Origin: Lentzea aerocolonigenes
GTDB lineage: Bacteria > Actinomycetota > Actinomycetes > Mycobacteriales > Pseudonocardiaceae
Direction of reading: 5' to 3'
Assembly (NCBI RefSeq): GCF_000955955.1
Contig: NZ_JYJG01000155.1
Location: 1-39,823 of the forward strand
Length of the DNA: 39,823 bases
In this document: piece after piece, positions 25,852 through 34,720 of the stretch
Numbering within the stretch: the first letter of the stretch is position 1
How the letters are laid out: every line of letters begins with the position of its first letter
Made by a program: the position numbers and the translations under genes
Notes under the pieces: model-generated
The model's database searches: none
Told to the model about the DNA's origin: nothing
The model's input: only the letters and a program-made list of their open reading frames with translations

Positions 25852-26648
25852 AACGCCTCCAGCACTCGCGCTCGGTGCATCGACGGGCTGCCCCACGCGG
25901 TGCGCAGGGCTCGGGTCCGCAGCAGGAACCGGCTCAGCTCGTGCTCGGCCGTGTAGCCGATCGCGCCGTGGACCTGCAGGGCCGTGCGGGCAGCCTGCCA
26001 GGCGGCGTCGGAGGTGGCGACCTTGGCCGCGGAGACGTCGCGCGGGGTCATGGTCACGGCGGCGCCGAACACCAGCGGCCGCGCGAGTTCCAGTCCGATG
26101 AGGACGTTCGCGAGGTGGTGCTTGACCGCTTGGAACTGGCCGATGGGCCTGCCGAACTGAGTTCGCGCCAGGACGTGGGCGGTGGTCATCTCGAGCATGG
26201 CGCGGCCGAGTCCGAGGAGCTGGGCGGAGCAGGTGAGGACACCGAGGTCGAACGCGCGGGCGGGTACGTCGGTGGCGATGACGGCGCCGGCGGTCAGTTC
26301 GACGAGGGTGCGAGCGGGGTCGACGGAGGAGAGCTCGGCGGTGGGGGCCGCTTCGTGGAGAGTGCCGCCTTCGACGAGGAAGTAACGGTCTGCCTTGACG
26401 GCGTGCGGCACATGAGGTGGGAACGCCACAGAACCAGGACCGACACCGAGGGCGGGCAGGACTGCCAGTGACTCGATCATCGGCCCGGTGATCGCGTGGT
26501 GTCCCAGCTCCTCGAACACCACGACCAAATCCACCGGGTCGGTCACCTCGTCGACGCCGAGCTCGGCCAGGTCCCGTTTCCCGGCGGCGAGAAAGCCGTG
26601 CAGCACCGAGGAGAAGTCCGTCTGCTCCTCCGACAACGTGAACATCAT
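25848..26648 (-). CDS. fadE32: FadE32-type acyl-CoA dehydrogenase (KstR2 regulon)
   Basis: This 266-aa protein starts at the ATG at 26648 (MMFTLSEEQTDFSSVLHGF), in ATGA overlap with fadE31. It has only the N-terminal and C-terminal helical parts typical of a partner subunit: FEELGHHAITGPMIES, HVLARTQFGRPIGQFQAVKHHLANV and LQVHGAIGYTAEHELSRFLLR. It is shorter than the mycobacterial FadE32 of about 319 aa. Mycobacterial FadE31/FadE32 are reported to act together on a late HIP-derived CoA ester (MOODA-CoA); pairing with the adjacent full-length FadE31 is inferred here. Confidence 0.85.
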   Translation of the reverse strand: MMFTLSEEQTDFSSVLHGFLAAGKRDLAELGVDEVTDPVDLVVVFEELGHHAITGPMIESLAVLPALGVGPGSVAFPPHVPHAVKADRYFLVEGGTLHEAAPTAELSSVDPARTLVELTAGAVIATDVPARAFDLGVLTCSAQLLGLGRAMLEMTTAHVLARTQFGRPIGQFQAVKHHLANVLIGLELARPLVFGAAVTMTPRDVSAAKVATSDAAWQAARTALQVHGAIGYTAEHELSRFLLRTRALRTAWGSPSMHRARVLEAL

Positions 26649-27736
26649 CGCGGCAGCCCCAGGATCCGTTCGGCGATCACGTTGCGCTGGATCTCGTTGG
26701 TACCGGCGTAGATCGGCCCGGCCAGCGAGAACAGCCACCCGTCCCGCCACCCCGGCGCGACCTCGCCCAGCAGGTCGAGCGCGGTCTCGTGCACCGAGAC
26801 GTCCAGCTCCGACCAGAACACCTTCGTGACACTGGCGGCCGGACCGGTGGGCGGATTCCCCAACGCTCCGAACGTGTGCAGCCGATAGGCCTGTGCCCCG
26901 ATCCACGCGTCGACAACGCGATCGCGCAATGCCGGATCAGGATTCTTGCGGTAGAGCTCCACCAACCGCGCAGCAGCCGCGACGAACCGGCCGGGACTGC
27001 GCAACGACAACCCGCGCTCGTTGCCCGCGGTGCTCATCGCGACCCGCCATCCGTCGCCGACGTCGCCGATGACATCGCGGTCCGGCACGAACACGTCGTC
27101 CAGGAAGATCTCGGCGAAGCCGGGCTCGCCGTCCAGTTGGGCGATCGGCCGGACGGTCACGCCGGAAGCGCGCAGGTCGAACATCAGATAGGTCAGCCCG
27201 CGGTGACGCCCCTCGGGCGAAGTCCGGAACAACCCGAACGCCCGATCCGCGAACGCCGCCCGCGAGCTCCACGTCTTCTGCCCGCGCAGCAACCAGCCAC
27301 CGTCGGTCCGCACGGCGGTGCTGCGCAAGGAAGCCAGGTCGGACCCGGCCTCTGGCTCGGACCACGCCTGCGCCCACACCTCGTCCCCGCGTGCCATCGG
27401 CGGCAGGATCCGGGCACGCTGCTCGTCGGTGCCGTGCGCGAACAACGTCGGTGCCAGCAGGAAGATCCCGTTCTGCGACACGCGGCCAGGCGCTCCGGCG
27501 GCGTGGTACTCCTCCTCGAAGATCAGCCACTGCAGCAACCCCAGGTCGCGCCCGCCGAACTCCTCAGGCCACGAGACGACCGACAAGCGCTCAGCCGCCA
27601 GCAGCCGTTCCCACGTGCGGTGCTCCTCGAAGCCCGGAGCAGTGTCCATCGAGGACAGCGGCCGCACGTGTTCGGTCAGCCACGACCGCACCTCGGCCCG
27701 GAACTCCAGTGTGGCGGCGTCGAGCGTGAGATCCAT
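26645..27736 (-). CDS. fadE31: FadE31-type acyl-CoA dehydrogenase (KstR2 regulon)
   Basis: This is a 363-aa full-length acyl-CoA dehydrogenase: WPEEFGGRDLGLLQWLIFEEEY, AWSEPEAGSDLASLRSTAV, GQKTWSSRAAFADRAFGLF, FLDDVFVPDRDVIGDVGDGW and YAGTNEIQRNVIAERILGLPR. All the FAD- and substrate-contact signatures are present, unlike in fadE32 and fadE33, so this is likely the FAD-bearing chain in the heteromers. The ATG at 27736 overlaps the crotonase stop by one base (TGATG). Confidence 0.9.
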   Translation of the reverse strand: MDLTLDAATLEFRAEVRSWLTEHVRPLSSMDTAPGFEEHRTWERLLAAERLSVVSWPEEFGGRDLGLLQWLIFEEEYHAAGAPGRVSQNGIFLLAPTLFAHGTDEQRARILPPMARGDEVWAQAWSEPEAGSDLASLRSTAVRTDGGWLLRGQKTWSSRAAFADRAFGLFRTSPEGRHRGLTYLMFDLRASGVTVRPIAQLDGEPGFAEIFLDDVFVPDRDVIGDVGDGWRVAMSTAGNERGLSLRSPGRFVAAAARLVELYRKNPDPALRDRVVDAWIGAQAYRLHTFGALGNPPTGPAASVTKVFWSELDVSVHETALDLLGEVAPGWRDGWLFSLAGPIYAGTNEIQRNVIAERILGLPR

Positions 27737-28566
27737 CAGCTGGAGGCCTTCTTCATCGAGCGGGCGTCCATGCCGGCCAGCGCGTCCGGGCTGACCTCGG
27801 CGTTGTGCGCGTGTGCGAGGTGATGCAACCCGAACACCGAGTCCATCCCGGCCCGCATGCCCATCAGGTCCTCGGACTGGTTCACGGCCTTCTTCGCCAG
27901 CGCGAGCCCGAACTGCGGCATCGCCGAGATCCGCGAGGCGAGCTGGAAAGTCTCGTCCTCGAGGGACGTACGCGGCACCACTCGTGACACCATGCCCCAC
28001 TCGTAGGCGCGCTGAGCGGAGAACCGGTCGCCGGTGAACAGCACCTCCTTCGCGGCCCGCGGCCCGAGCACCCACGGGTGCGCGAAGTACTCGACGCCAG
28101 GAATTCCCATGCGCACCACGGGATCCGCGAAGAACGCGTCCTCGGCGGCCACGATCAGATCGCACACCCACGCGAGCATGAGCCCGCCCGCCACGCACGC
28201 GCCCTGCACCATCGCGATCATGGGCTTCGGGATCTCCCGCCACCGCCGGCACATGCCGAGGTAGACCTCCATCTCGCGGGCGAAGCGGAGATCACCGCCC
28301 TCGCGCCCGACGTGGTCCCACCACAGCACGGCCTTGCGCTCGAACGACACGTCGACGTCCCGGCCGGGCGAGCCGATGTCGTGGCCCGCGGAGAAGTGGT
28401 CGCCGGCACCGGCCAGCACGATCACCTTGACGTCGGCGTCGTTGACCGCGCGCGTGAAAGCCTCGTCCAACGCGTAGGTCATCGCCGAGTTCTGCGCGTT
28501 GCGGTACTCGGGGCGGTTCATGGTCACGACGGCGACCGCGTCCCGCCGTTCGTACGAGACAGTCAC
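27736..28566 (-). CDS. Enoyl-CoA hydratase/isomerase (crotonase) in the HIP operon
   Basis: This 276-aa crotonase has NRPEYRNAQNSAMTYALDE, the oxyanion segment AGAGDHFSAGHDIGSPGRD (residues about 50-68) and VQGACVAGGLMLAWVCDLIVAAE (about 125-147). An aromatic-rich insert lies between them (KAVLWWDHVGREGGDLRFARE). It starts at a GTG in GTGA overlap with the fadD3 stop. M. tuberculosis has no crotonase between fadD3 and fadE31, so this gene is an addition relative to that layout. It may hydrate an enoyl-CoA made by FadE31/32/33 (inference). Confidence 0.88.
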   Translation of the reverse strand: MTVSYERRDAVAVVTMNRPEYRNAQNSAMTYALDEAFTRAVNDADVKVIVLAGAGDHFSAGHDIGSPGRDVDVSFERKAVLWWDHVGREGGDLRFAREMEVYLGMCRRWREIPKPMIAMVQGACVAGGLMLAWVCDLIVAAEDAFFADPVVRMGIPGVEYFAHPWVLGPRAAKEVLFTGDRFSAQRAYEWGMVSRVVPRTSLEDETFQLASRISAMPQFGLALAKKAVNQSEDLMGMRAGMDSVFGLHHLAHAHNAEVSPDALAGMDARSMKKASS

Positions 28567-30041
28567 GCGTTCTCCTTGCGCAGTTGGTGTTTGAGGACCT
28601 TGCCGCCGGCATTGCGGGGTAGTGCGGGGTGGAACTCGACCGACCGCGGCACCTTGTAGTTCGCCAGCCGTTCGCGGCAGAACGAGATCACCTCGTCCGA
28701 GGTCAGCGAGAAGCCCGGCGACGTGACGACGTGCGCGACGCCGACCTCGCCGAGGCGCTCGTCCGCCATGCCCACCACGGCCGACTCCGCAACACCGGGC
28801 AGCCGCGCCAGCGCCTGCTCGATCTCGGCCGGATACACGTTGAACCCGCCGCAGATGTACATGTCCTTGAGCCGGTCGGTGATCGACAGATAGCCGCGCT
28901 CGTCGACCTTCCCGACATCGCCGGTGTGCAGCCAGCCGTCAGGGTCGATCGCAGCCGCGGTCGCCTCGGGATCGTCGAGGTAGCCGAGCATCACGTTGGG
29001 GCCGCGCAGCAACACCTCGTCCTGTTCACCCAGCCGGAGCTCGAAGTCCGCCATCGGCCGCCCGCACGTGTGCGCGATCGTCTCCGGTGAGTCGCCAGGA
29101 CGGCACATCGTCGCGACGACGGCCTCGGTCAACCCGTAGGCGGTGAGCACGGTCAGCGAGAGCTCGGACTGCATCCGCTCGACCAGCGCCACCGGCACCA
29201 CCGCCGCCCCGGTCACCGCGAGCCGCAGGCTGGACAGGTCGAACGAGCCGCGCTCGGAATGGTCGAGCAGCGTCTGGAAGATCGTCGGCGGCCCGGGCAA
29301 CACCGTGATCCGTTCCCGTTCGATCAGCCGCATCGTCTCGACCACGTCGAACACCGGCTGCGGCACCATCGTCGCCCCTGTGAGCAGGCAGGCCAGGATC
29401 CCGGCCTTGTAACCGAAGGTGTGGAAGAACGGGTTGACGATCAGGTACCGGTCGGCAGAAGTCAGCTCACCACAAGCACCCCAGGCCGCAGCCACCCCGA
29501 GTGACTGCCGATGCGCGCTCATCGCCCCCTTGCTGCGCCCGGTCGTCCCCGACGTGTACATGACGTCGCAGAGGTGATCTGGAGACACTTCGGGCAGATC
29601 CACTTCGGGCCCGGACCACTCGATCGGTAATCGCACCAGCACTTCGGGCAGATCCGAGGACAACGCCCGCAGCTCCGCGAGCCGATCCCGCCCGAGGAAC
29701 TTGCCTGCCACGATCAAGGCCCGCGCGGCACTGCGCTTGAGCACGTCCACCGTCTCGGTGGCGGTGAACCGGGTGTTGATCGGCACCAGAGCAGCCCCTG
29801 CGCACAACGCCCCGAGCGCGGCGATCACCCAGTGCACGGAGTTGGGCGCGCACAAAGCAACCCGATCGCCCGGCCGCACACCCATCCCGGCCAGAGCACG
29901 CGCGGCCTCGTGCACGGACGCCCGCAGCGCGGGATAGGTGAGCCTGACTTCCCCGTCCACCAACGCTTCCGCGTCGATGTACGAAGCAGCGGCCCGGTCG
30001 AGCATAGCTGAAACCGTTTGCCTGCTTGGATCGCTGTCCAT
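28563..30041 (-). CDS. fadD3: FadD3, HIP-CoA ligase
   Basis: This 492-aa AMP-forming acyl-CoA synthetase starts at the ATG at 30041 behind a GGAGG site. The ATP-binding motif is MYTSGTTGRSKGAM (residues about 167-180). The adenylate motifs TAYGLTEAVVAT and GWLHTGDVGKVDERGYLSITDRLKDM and the lysine-bearing tail PRNAGGKVLKHQL follow. FadD3 activates HIP, the ring C/D remnant released by HsaD, to HIP-CoA. HIP-CoA is also the inducer recognised by KstR2. The gene leads the minus operon and has the KstR2 operator 13 bases upstream of its ATG. Confidence 0.93.
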   Translation of the reverse strand: MDSDPSRQTVSAMLDRAAASYIDAEALVDGEVRLTYPALRASVHEAARALAGMGVRPGDRVALCAPNSVHWVIAALGALCAGAALVPINTRFTATETVDVLKRSAARALIVAGKFLGRDRLAELRALSSDLPEVLVRLPIEWSGPEVDLPEVSPDHLCDVMYTSGTTGRSKGAMSAHRQSLGVAAAWGACGELTSADRYLIVNPFFHTFGYKAGILACLLTGATMVPQPVFDVVETMRLIERERITVLPGPPTIFQTLLDHSERGSFDLSSLRLAVTGAAVVPVALVERMQSELSLTVLTAYGLTEAVVATMCRPGDSPETIAHTCGRPMADFELRLGEQDEVLLRGPNVMLGYLDDPEATAAAIDPDGWLHTGDVGKVDERGYLSITDRLKDMYICGGFNVYPAEIEQALARLPGVAESAVVGMADERLGEVGVAHVVTSPGFSLTSDEVISFCRERLANYKVPRSVEFHPALPRNAGGKVLKHQLRKENA

Positions 30042-30053
30042 GAACGCCTCCAA

Positions 30054-30067
30054 AGCAAGTGCTTGGT
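30054..30067. promoter_or_regulatory. KstR2 operator (fadD3/fadE30 divergent region)
   Basis: AGCAAGTGCTTGGT matches all fixed positions of the KstR2 consensus AnCAAGnnCTTGnT. It occupies the 43-base gap between the divergent fadD3 and fadE30 genes. The regulator gene kstR2 is two genes downstream of fadE30. A TAGAGT at 30072-30077 is a possible -10 for fadE30, eight bases before its ATG. Confidence 0.88.
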
Positions 30068-30084
30068 AGGTTAGAGTATGGCCC

Positions 30085-31164
30085 ATGGAGTCCTTCCGGC
30101 GCGAGGTGCGGGAATGGTTGTCCGCCAACCTCGTCGGTGAGTTCGCTGAGCTGCGCGGCCTGGGTGGGCCGGGCCGCGAGCACGAGGCGTTCGAGGGACG
30201 GCTGCGCTGGCACCGGCACCTCGCCAGGAGCGGGTGGACGTGCCTCGGCTGGCCCGGCGAGCGCAGCGTGCAGGAGCAGGTCGTCTTCCACGAGGAGTAC
30301 GCGGAGGCCGACGCGCCCGCGAAGGTCGACATCGTCGGCGAGGGACTGCTCGGCCCGACTCTCGTCGCGTTCGGCACTCCGGCCCAGAAGGAACGCTTCC
30401 TGCCCAAGATCAAGAGTCTCGACGAGCTGTGGTGCCAGGGCTACTCCGAACCGAACGCGGGCTCCGACCTGGCCAATGTGCAGACGAAGGCCGCGCTCGT
30501 GAACGGCCAGTGGGTGATCAACGGCCAGAAGATCTGGACGTCGAACGCGCACTACTCGGACTGGATCTTCGTGCTGTGCCGCACCGAGCCGGGTTCGCAA
30601 CGCCACCACGGGCTCTCCTACCTGCTCGTGCCGATGAACCAGGCAGGCATCGAGGTCCGGCCGATCCGCCAGCTCACCGGCACCTCGGAGTTCAACGAGG
30701 TCTTCTTCGACGGCGCTGTCACGGCCGAGGAGAACATCGTCGGGCAGCCCGGCGAGGGCTGGAAGATCGCCATGGCCACGCTCGGCTTCGAACGCGGCAC
30801 CGCGATGCTCGGCCACCAGGTGAGCTTCCGCCGTCAGCTCGACGCGATCATGGCTGCGGCGCCGGACCACATGCGGGAGAAGCTCACCAGGGCGTGGCTG
30901 GAGCTGCACGTCATGCGCTCGCACACGCTCAGGACCATGAACGACGACCCCGGCCCGGAGGCGTCCGTGCTGAAGCTGTTCTGGGGCGGCTGGCACCGCC
31001 GGCTCGGCGAGCTCGCGATGGAGTCGCTCGGGCCCGAGTCGATGCTCGACGGCAACGAGTGGCAGCGCATGTTCCTGTTCAGCCGCGCGGAGACGATCTA
31101 CGGCGGCTCGGACGAGATCCAGCGCGAGATCATCTCTCATCGAATCCTGGGGCTGCCCAAATGA
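30085..31164 (+). CDS. fadE30: FadE30-type acyl-CoA dehydrogenase
   Basis: This is a 359-aa full-length acyl-CoA dehydrogenase beginning MESFRREVREWLSANL. It has QGYSEPNAGSDLANVQTKAA, NGQKIWTSNAHYSDWIFVLCR, NEVFFDGAVTAEENIVG and YGGSDEIQREIISHRILGLPK. In the KstR2 regulon FadE30 takes part in early oxidation of the HIP-CoA side chain. No ribosome-binding site precedes the ATG at 30085. A -10-like TAGAGT eight bases upstream suggests a leaderless mRNA. The stop overlaps the ipdF ATG (ATGA). Confidence 0.93.
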   Translation: MESFRREVREWLSANLVGEFAELRGLGGPGREHEAFEGRLRWHRHLARSGWTCLGWPGERSVQEQVVFHEEYAEADAPAKVDIVGEGLLGPTLVAFGTPAQKERFLPKIKSLDELWCQGYSEPNAGSDLANVQTKAALVNGQWVINGQKIWTSNAHYSDWIFVLCRTEPGSQRHHGLSYLLVPMNQAGIEVRPIRQLTGTSEFNEVFFDGAVTAEENIVGQPGEGWKIAMATLGFERGTAMLGHQVSFRRQLDAIMAAAPDHMREKLTRAWLELHVMRSHTLRTMNDDPGPEASVLKLFWGGWHRRLGELAMESLGPESMLDGNEWQRMFLFSRAETIYGGSDEIQREIISHRILGLPK

Positions 31165-31916
31165 AACTGGCAGAGTTGAAGAACAACCTGCTCAAGGACA
31201 AGGTCGTCGTGGTGACGGCCGCGGCGGGCACGGGCATCGGCTCGGCGACCGCGAGACGCTGCCTCGAAGAGGGCGCGACCGTGATCATCTCCGACTGGCA
31301 CGAGCGCCGGTTGAAGGAAACCCACGAGGCACTCGGCACCGCCCACGCCATCCCGTGCGACGTCACGAACGAGGAGCAGGTCCAAGCGCTGATCGACGGC
31401 ACGGTCGAGCGGTTCGGCCGCATCGACGTGATGGTCAACAACGCGGGCCTCGGCGGGGAGAAGTCGGTGCTCGACATGGCCGACGACGAGTGGGCGCGCG
31501 TGCTGGACGTGACGCTGAACGGCACCTTCCGCTGCACCAGGGCCGCATTGCGCCAAATGGTCGTCCAACGAAGCGGTGTCGTCGTTAACAACTCCAGTGT
31601 GATCGGCTGGCGCGCCCAGAAGGGTCAAGCCCATTACGCGGCAGCGAAAGCCGGAGTCATGGCGCTCACGAGGTGCGCCGCGATGGACGTCGCCGAGCAC
31701 GGCATCCGGGTGAACGCGGTCGCGCCGAGCTTGGCGGCGCACCCGTTCCTCGCCAAGGTCACCAGTGAGGAGTTGCTGACCGAACTGGCGTCCCGAGAGG
31801 CATTCGGGCGCGCCGCCGAGCCCTGGGAGGTCGCGAATGTGATCGTGTTCCTCGCCAGCGACTACTCGTCCTACCTCACGGGCGAGGTCGTCTCGGTGAG
31901 CAGTCAGCACCCATGA
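31161..31916 (+). CDS. ipdF: IpdF-type short-chain dehydrogenase/reductase
   Basis: This 251-aa classical SDR has a cofactor loop TAAAGTGIGSATAR (residues about 19-32), the NNAG motif, the catalytic serine in NNSSVIGW and YAAAK with the Tyr/Lys pair. The equivalent mycobacterial gene, between fadE30 and kstR2, is IpdF (Rv3559c), which oxidises the 5-hydroxyl of a HIP-CoA-derived enoyl ester. Start and stop overlaps and operon position agree with that. The usual TGxxxGxG loop is altered to TAAAGTGIG, as the extra alanines show. Confidence 0.9.
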   Translation: MKLAELKNNLLKDKVVVVTAAAGTGIGSATARRCLEEGATVIISDWHERRLKETHEALGTAHAIPCDVTNEEQVQALIDGTVERFGRIDVMVNNAGLGGEKSVLDMADDEWARVLDVTLNGTFRCTRAALRQMVVQRSGVVVNNSSVIGWRAQKGQAHYAAAKAGVMALTRCAAMDVAEHGIRVNAVAPSLAAHPFLAKVTSEELLTELASREAFGRAAEPWEVANVIVFLASDYSSYLTGEVVSVSSQHP

Positions 31917-31930
31917 GGAAGGAACGACCG

Positions 31931-32527
31931 GTGAGCAACAGGCGAGCGGAGCTGCTGGAGCTCGCGGCGCGGATGTTCGCTGAGCGCGGCTACGGGCAGA
32001 CCACGGTCAGGGACATCGCGGACGCGGCGGGCATCCTGTCCGGCAGCCTGTACCACCACTTCGACTCGAAGGAGTCGATGGTGGACGAGATCCTGCGGAC
32101 GTTCCTGGACGAGCTGTTCGCGTCGTACCGGGAGATCGTCGACGCCGGCCTCGAACCGAAGCAGACGCTGAAGGCCATGGTCGTGGCGTCGTTCGAGGCG
32201 ATCGACGCCCGGCACGCCGAGGTCGCGATCTACCAGAACGAGTCCAAGCACCTGATGCCGCTCGCGCGGTTCTCCTACCTCGAGGACCGCAACGTGGAGT
32301 TCCGCAAGTTGTGGACGGTGCTGCTGGAGGACGGCATGAGCGCGGGCGTGTTCCGCGCGGATCTCGACGTCGACCTCGCCTACCGGTTCATCCGCGACAC
32401 GGTGTGGGTGGCCGTGCGGTGGTACCGGCCGGACGGTGGCCTGTCCGCCCAGACGGTTGCCGACCAATACCTCGCGATCTTGCTCGACGGCATCGCCACG
32501 GGTCGCCGGAAGAACTCGAAGACGTAA
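31931..32527 (+). CDS. kstR2: KstR2, TetR-family repressor of HIP catabolism
   Basis: This TetR regulator closely follows mycobacterial KstR2: NRRAELLELAARMFAERGYG, TTVRDIADAAGILSGSLYHHF, DSKESMVDEILR, FSYLEDRN and YRFIRDTVWVAVRWYRP. KstR2 binds AnCAAGnnCTTGnT sites and is released by HIP-CoA. The GTG at 31931 (199 aa) is chosen because AGGAAGGA at 31916-31923 is properly spaced. The in-frame ATG at 31913, overlapping the ipdF stop, would add six residues. Operators are seen at 30054 and 36958, so it probably also controls its own operon through the first. Confidence 0.93.
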   Translation: MSNRRAELLELAARMFAERGYGQTTVRDIADAAGILSGSLYHHFDSKESMVDEILRTFLDELFASYREIVDAGLEPKQTLKAMVVASFEAIDARHAEVAIYQNESKHLMPLARFSYLEDRNVEFRKLWTVLLEDGMSAGVFRADLDVDLAYRFIRDTVWVAVRWYRPDGGLSAQTVADQYLAILLDGIATGRRKNSKT

Positions 32528-32541
32528 TAAGGAGGGCCCTC

Positions 32542-33687
32542 GTGGCCGAGGCGTACATCATCGAGGCTGTGCGGACCCCGGCGGGGCGGCGTGGTGGCGA
32601 GCTGAGCCACAAGCACCCGGCCGACCTGGGCGCGCACGTGATCACCGCGCTGCTCAACCGCGTGGACGTCGACCCCACGGACGTGGACGACGTGATCTTC
32701 GGCTGTGTGGACACCGTCGGGCCGCAGGCGGGTGACATCGCGCGGACTTCCTGGCTGGCCGCTGGGTTTCCGGAGCAGGTGCCGGGGGTGACGGTCGACC
32801 GGCAGTGCGGGTCGAGCCAGCAGGCGCTGCACTTCGCGGCGCAGGCGGTGATGAGCGGGACCGCCGATGTCATCGTCGCCGGTGGCGTGCAGAACATGTC
32901 CCAGGTGCCGATCGGGTCGGCGATGACGGCCATGTCCAACGCAGGCAGCCCGTTCGAGGGGTGTGAGGGCTGGCAGCACCGGTATGGCGACGAGGAGGTC
33001 AACCAGTTCCGCGCGGCCGACCTGATCGCGGTGCGGTGGGACCTGTCGCGGCGCGAGATGGAGGAGTACGCGCTGCAGAGCCATCTGCGGGCCATCACCG
33101 CGATCAAGGAGGGGCGGTTCGACCGGGAGATCGCGCCGGTGGACGGCGTTGTGCACGACGAGTGCCCGCGTCCCGACACTTCAGCTGAGAAGATGGCTGC
33201 GTTGCAACCGTTGCGACCGGGCGGACGGACGACAGCTGCTTTGTCGTCGCAGATCTCTGATGGTGCGTCGGCGGTTCTGGTGGTGTCGGAGCAGGCTGTG
33301 CGTGAGCACCGGTTGACGCCACGGGCTCGGGTGCACCACATCTCGGCGCGCGGATCCGATCCGATCTACATGCTGACGGCGCCGATCCGGGCGACTCGGC
33401 ACGCGTTGGACAAGGCTGGGATGTCCATTTCGGACATCGACCTGTTCGAGATCAACGAGGCGTTCGCGTCCGTGCCGATGGCGTGGGCGAAGGAGCTGAT
33501 GATCGATCTCGGGCGGGTGAACGTCAACGGGGGAGCGTTGGCGTTGGGGCATCCGATCGGTGCCACCGGGACGAAGCTGTTCACGACGATGCTGCACGAG
33601 CTGGAGCGGTCGGGTGGCCGGTACGGGCTGCAGACGATGTGCGAGGGCGGCGGTCAGGCGAACGTGACGATCATCGAACGTCTCTGA
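32542..33687 (+). CDS. fadA6: FadA6-type thiolase
   Basis: This 381-aa thiolase has all three catalytic elements: nucleophile C89 (DRQCGSSQQA), H337 (GHPIGATG) and C367 (CEGGGQAN). The NEAFASVP motif is also present. FadA6 is the KstR2-regulon thiolase for a late HIP-derived beta-ketoacyl-CoA. The GTG at 32542 follows AAGGAGG at 32529-32535, giving a well-defined start. The 3' end overlaps the convergent ipdC by 17 bases. Confidence 0.93.
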   Translation: MAEAYIIEAVRTPAGRRGGELSHKHPADLGAHVITALLNRVDVDPTDVDDVIFGCVDTVGPQAGDIARTSWLAAGFPEQVPGVTVDRQCGSSQQALHFAAQAVMSGTADVIVAGGVQNMSQVPIGSAMTAMSNAGSPFEGCEGWQHRYGDEEVNQFRAADLIAVRWDLSRREMEEYALQSHLRAITAIKEGRFDREIAPVDGVVHDECPRPDTSAEKMAALQPLRPGGRTTAALSSQISDGASAVLVVSEQAVREHRLTPRARVHHISARGSDPIYMLTAPIRATRHALDKAGMSISDIDLFEINEAFASVPMAWAKELMIDLGRVNVNGGALALGHPIGATGTKLFTTMLHELERSGGRYGLQTMCEGGGQANVTIIERL

Positions 33688-34720
33688 GCCTGTCGATGAT
33701 CTCCTCGGCTTCCTCGATGATGCTTTCGATCAGTTCCGCGCACGTGGGCAGGTCGTCGAGCAGGCCGGCGACCTGACCAGAGGCGAGCACGCCCGCGTCG
33801 GTCCTGCCTTCGACGAGGCCGGCGCGGAGCAGCATCGGGGTGTTCGCGGCCATGATCACCTGGGACCACGTGAGGTCCTTGCCGTGTTTCATGGCCAGGC
33901 CTTCTTTGATCATGTCCCGCCAGCTCAGGCCAGTTTGCTGCCGGAACTTCGCGGCGTTCGTGATCGCTCTGGTCAGGCTGCTGAGCCTGCCTGATCGTTC
34001 GAGGTGGTCGACGAGGTCGGTGCGCAGGACTCGGTGGGGCAGTCCGTCGACTCTCGTGGTGACGACTGTGCCGTTGAGGTCTCGGTGCAGGTAGGCCTGT
34101 TTGACCGCGTCCGGGACCGTGCTCTCCTGGGTGAGCAGGAACCTCGTGCCCATGGCGATTCCGGCCGCGCCGTACGCCAGAGCCGCGGCCAGGCCTCTGC
34201 CGTCGAAGAAGCCGCCTGCCGCGATCACCGGGATGTCGACGGCGTCCAGCACGCTCGGGAGCAGCAGAGTCGTGGCGACGCCGCCGGTGTGGCCGCCGCC
34301 TTCGCCGCCCTGGACGATCACCGCGTGGGCGCCCCACTTGGCGACCTTCTCGGCGTGCCTGGCCGCGCCGATCGACGGGATCACGACCACGCCCGCGTCG
34401 TTCAGCTTGGCGATCATGTCCGGTTTCGGGGCCAGTGCGAAGGAAGCGACTTTCACCTGTTCGCGGATGATCAGGTCGACGCGTTCCGGTGCGTCCTGGG
34501 CGTCGGCTCTCAGGTTCACGCCGAACGGGTTGGCCGTGCGAGCGCGGGTTTCCTTGATGGCGGCTTCCAGTTCGGTGTACGTCATGGTGGCCGAGGCGAG
34601 GATGCCCAGGCCGCCTGCTTCCGCCGTCGCGGAGACAAGTCGTGGTCCGGCTACCCAGCCCATGCCCGTCTGCACGATCGGGTGCTTGACGCCGACCAGT
34701 TCGGTGAGTGCGGTTCTCAT
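33671..34720 (-). CDS. ipdC: IpdC, flavin-dependent oxidoreductase of HIP-CoA degradation
   Basis: This 349-aa protein of the nitronate monooxygenase/2-nitropropane dioxygenase-like TIM-barrel family has HPIVQTGMGWVAGPRLV at the N-terminus. It also has the FMN phosphate-binding segments VIVQGGEGGGHTGG and IPVIAAGGFFDGRGLAAALAYGA, then GIAMGTRFLLT. In mycobacteria IpdC dehydrogenates the hydroxy-HIC-CoA ester before IpdF acts. The ATG at 34720 overlaps the ipdB stop (ATGA). The very long open frame upstream on this strand is a shadow. It is last in the echA20-ipdA-ipdB-ipdC operon. Confidence 0.93.
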   Translation of the reverse strand: MRTALTELVGVKHPIVQTGMGWVAGPRLVSATAEAGGLGILASATMTYTELEAAIKETRARTANPFGVNLRADAQDAPERVDLIIREQVKVASFALAPKPDMIAKLNDAGVVVIPSIGAARHAEKVAKWGAHAVIVQGGEGGGHTGGVATTLLLPSVLDAVDIPVIAAGGFFDGRGLAAALAYGAAGIAMGTRFLLTQESTVPDAVKQAYLHRDLNGTVVTTRVDGLPHRVLRTDLVDHLERSGRLSSLTRAITNAAKFRQQTGLSWRDMIKEGLAMKHGKDLTWSQVIMAANTPMLLRAGLVEGRTDAGVLASGQVAGLLDDLPTCAELIESIIEEAEEIIDRLRDVR

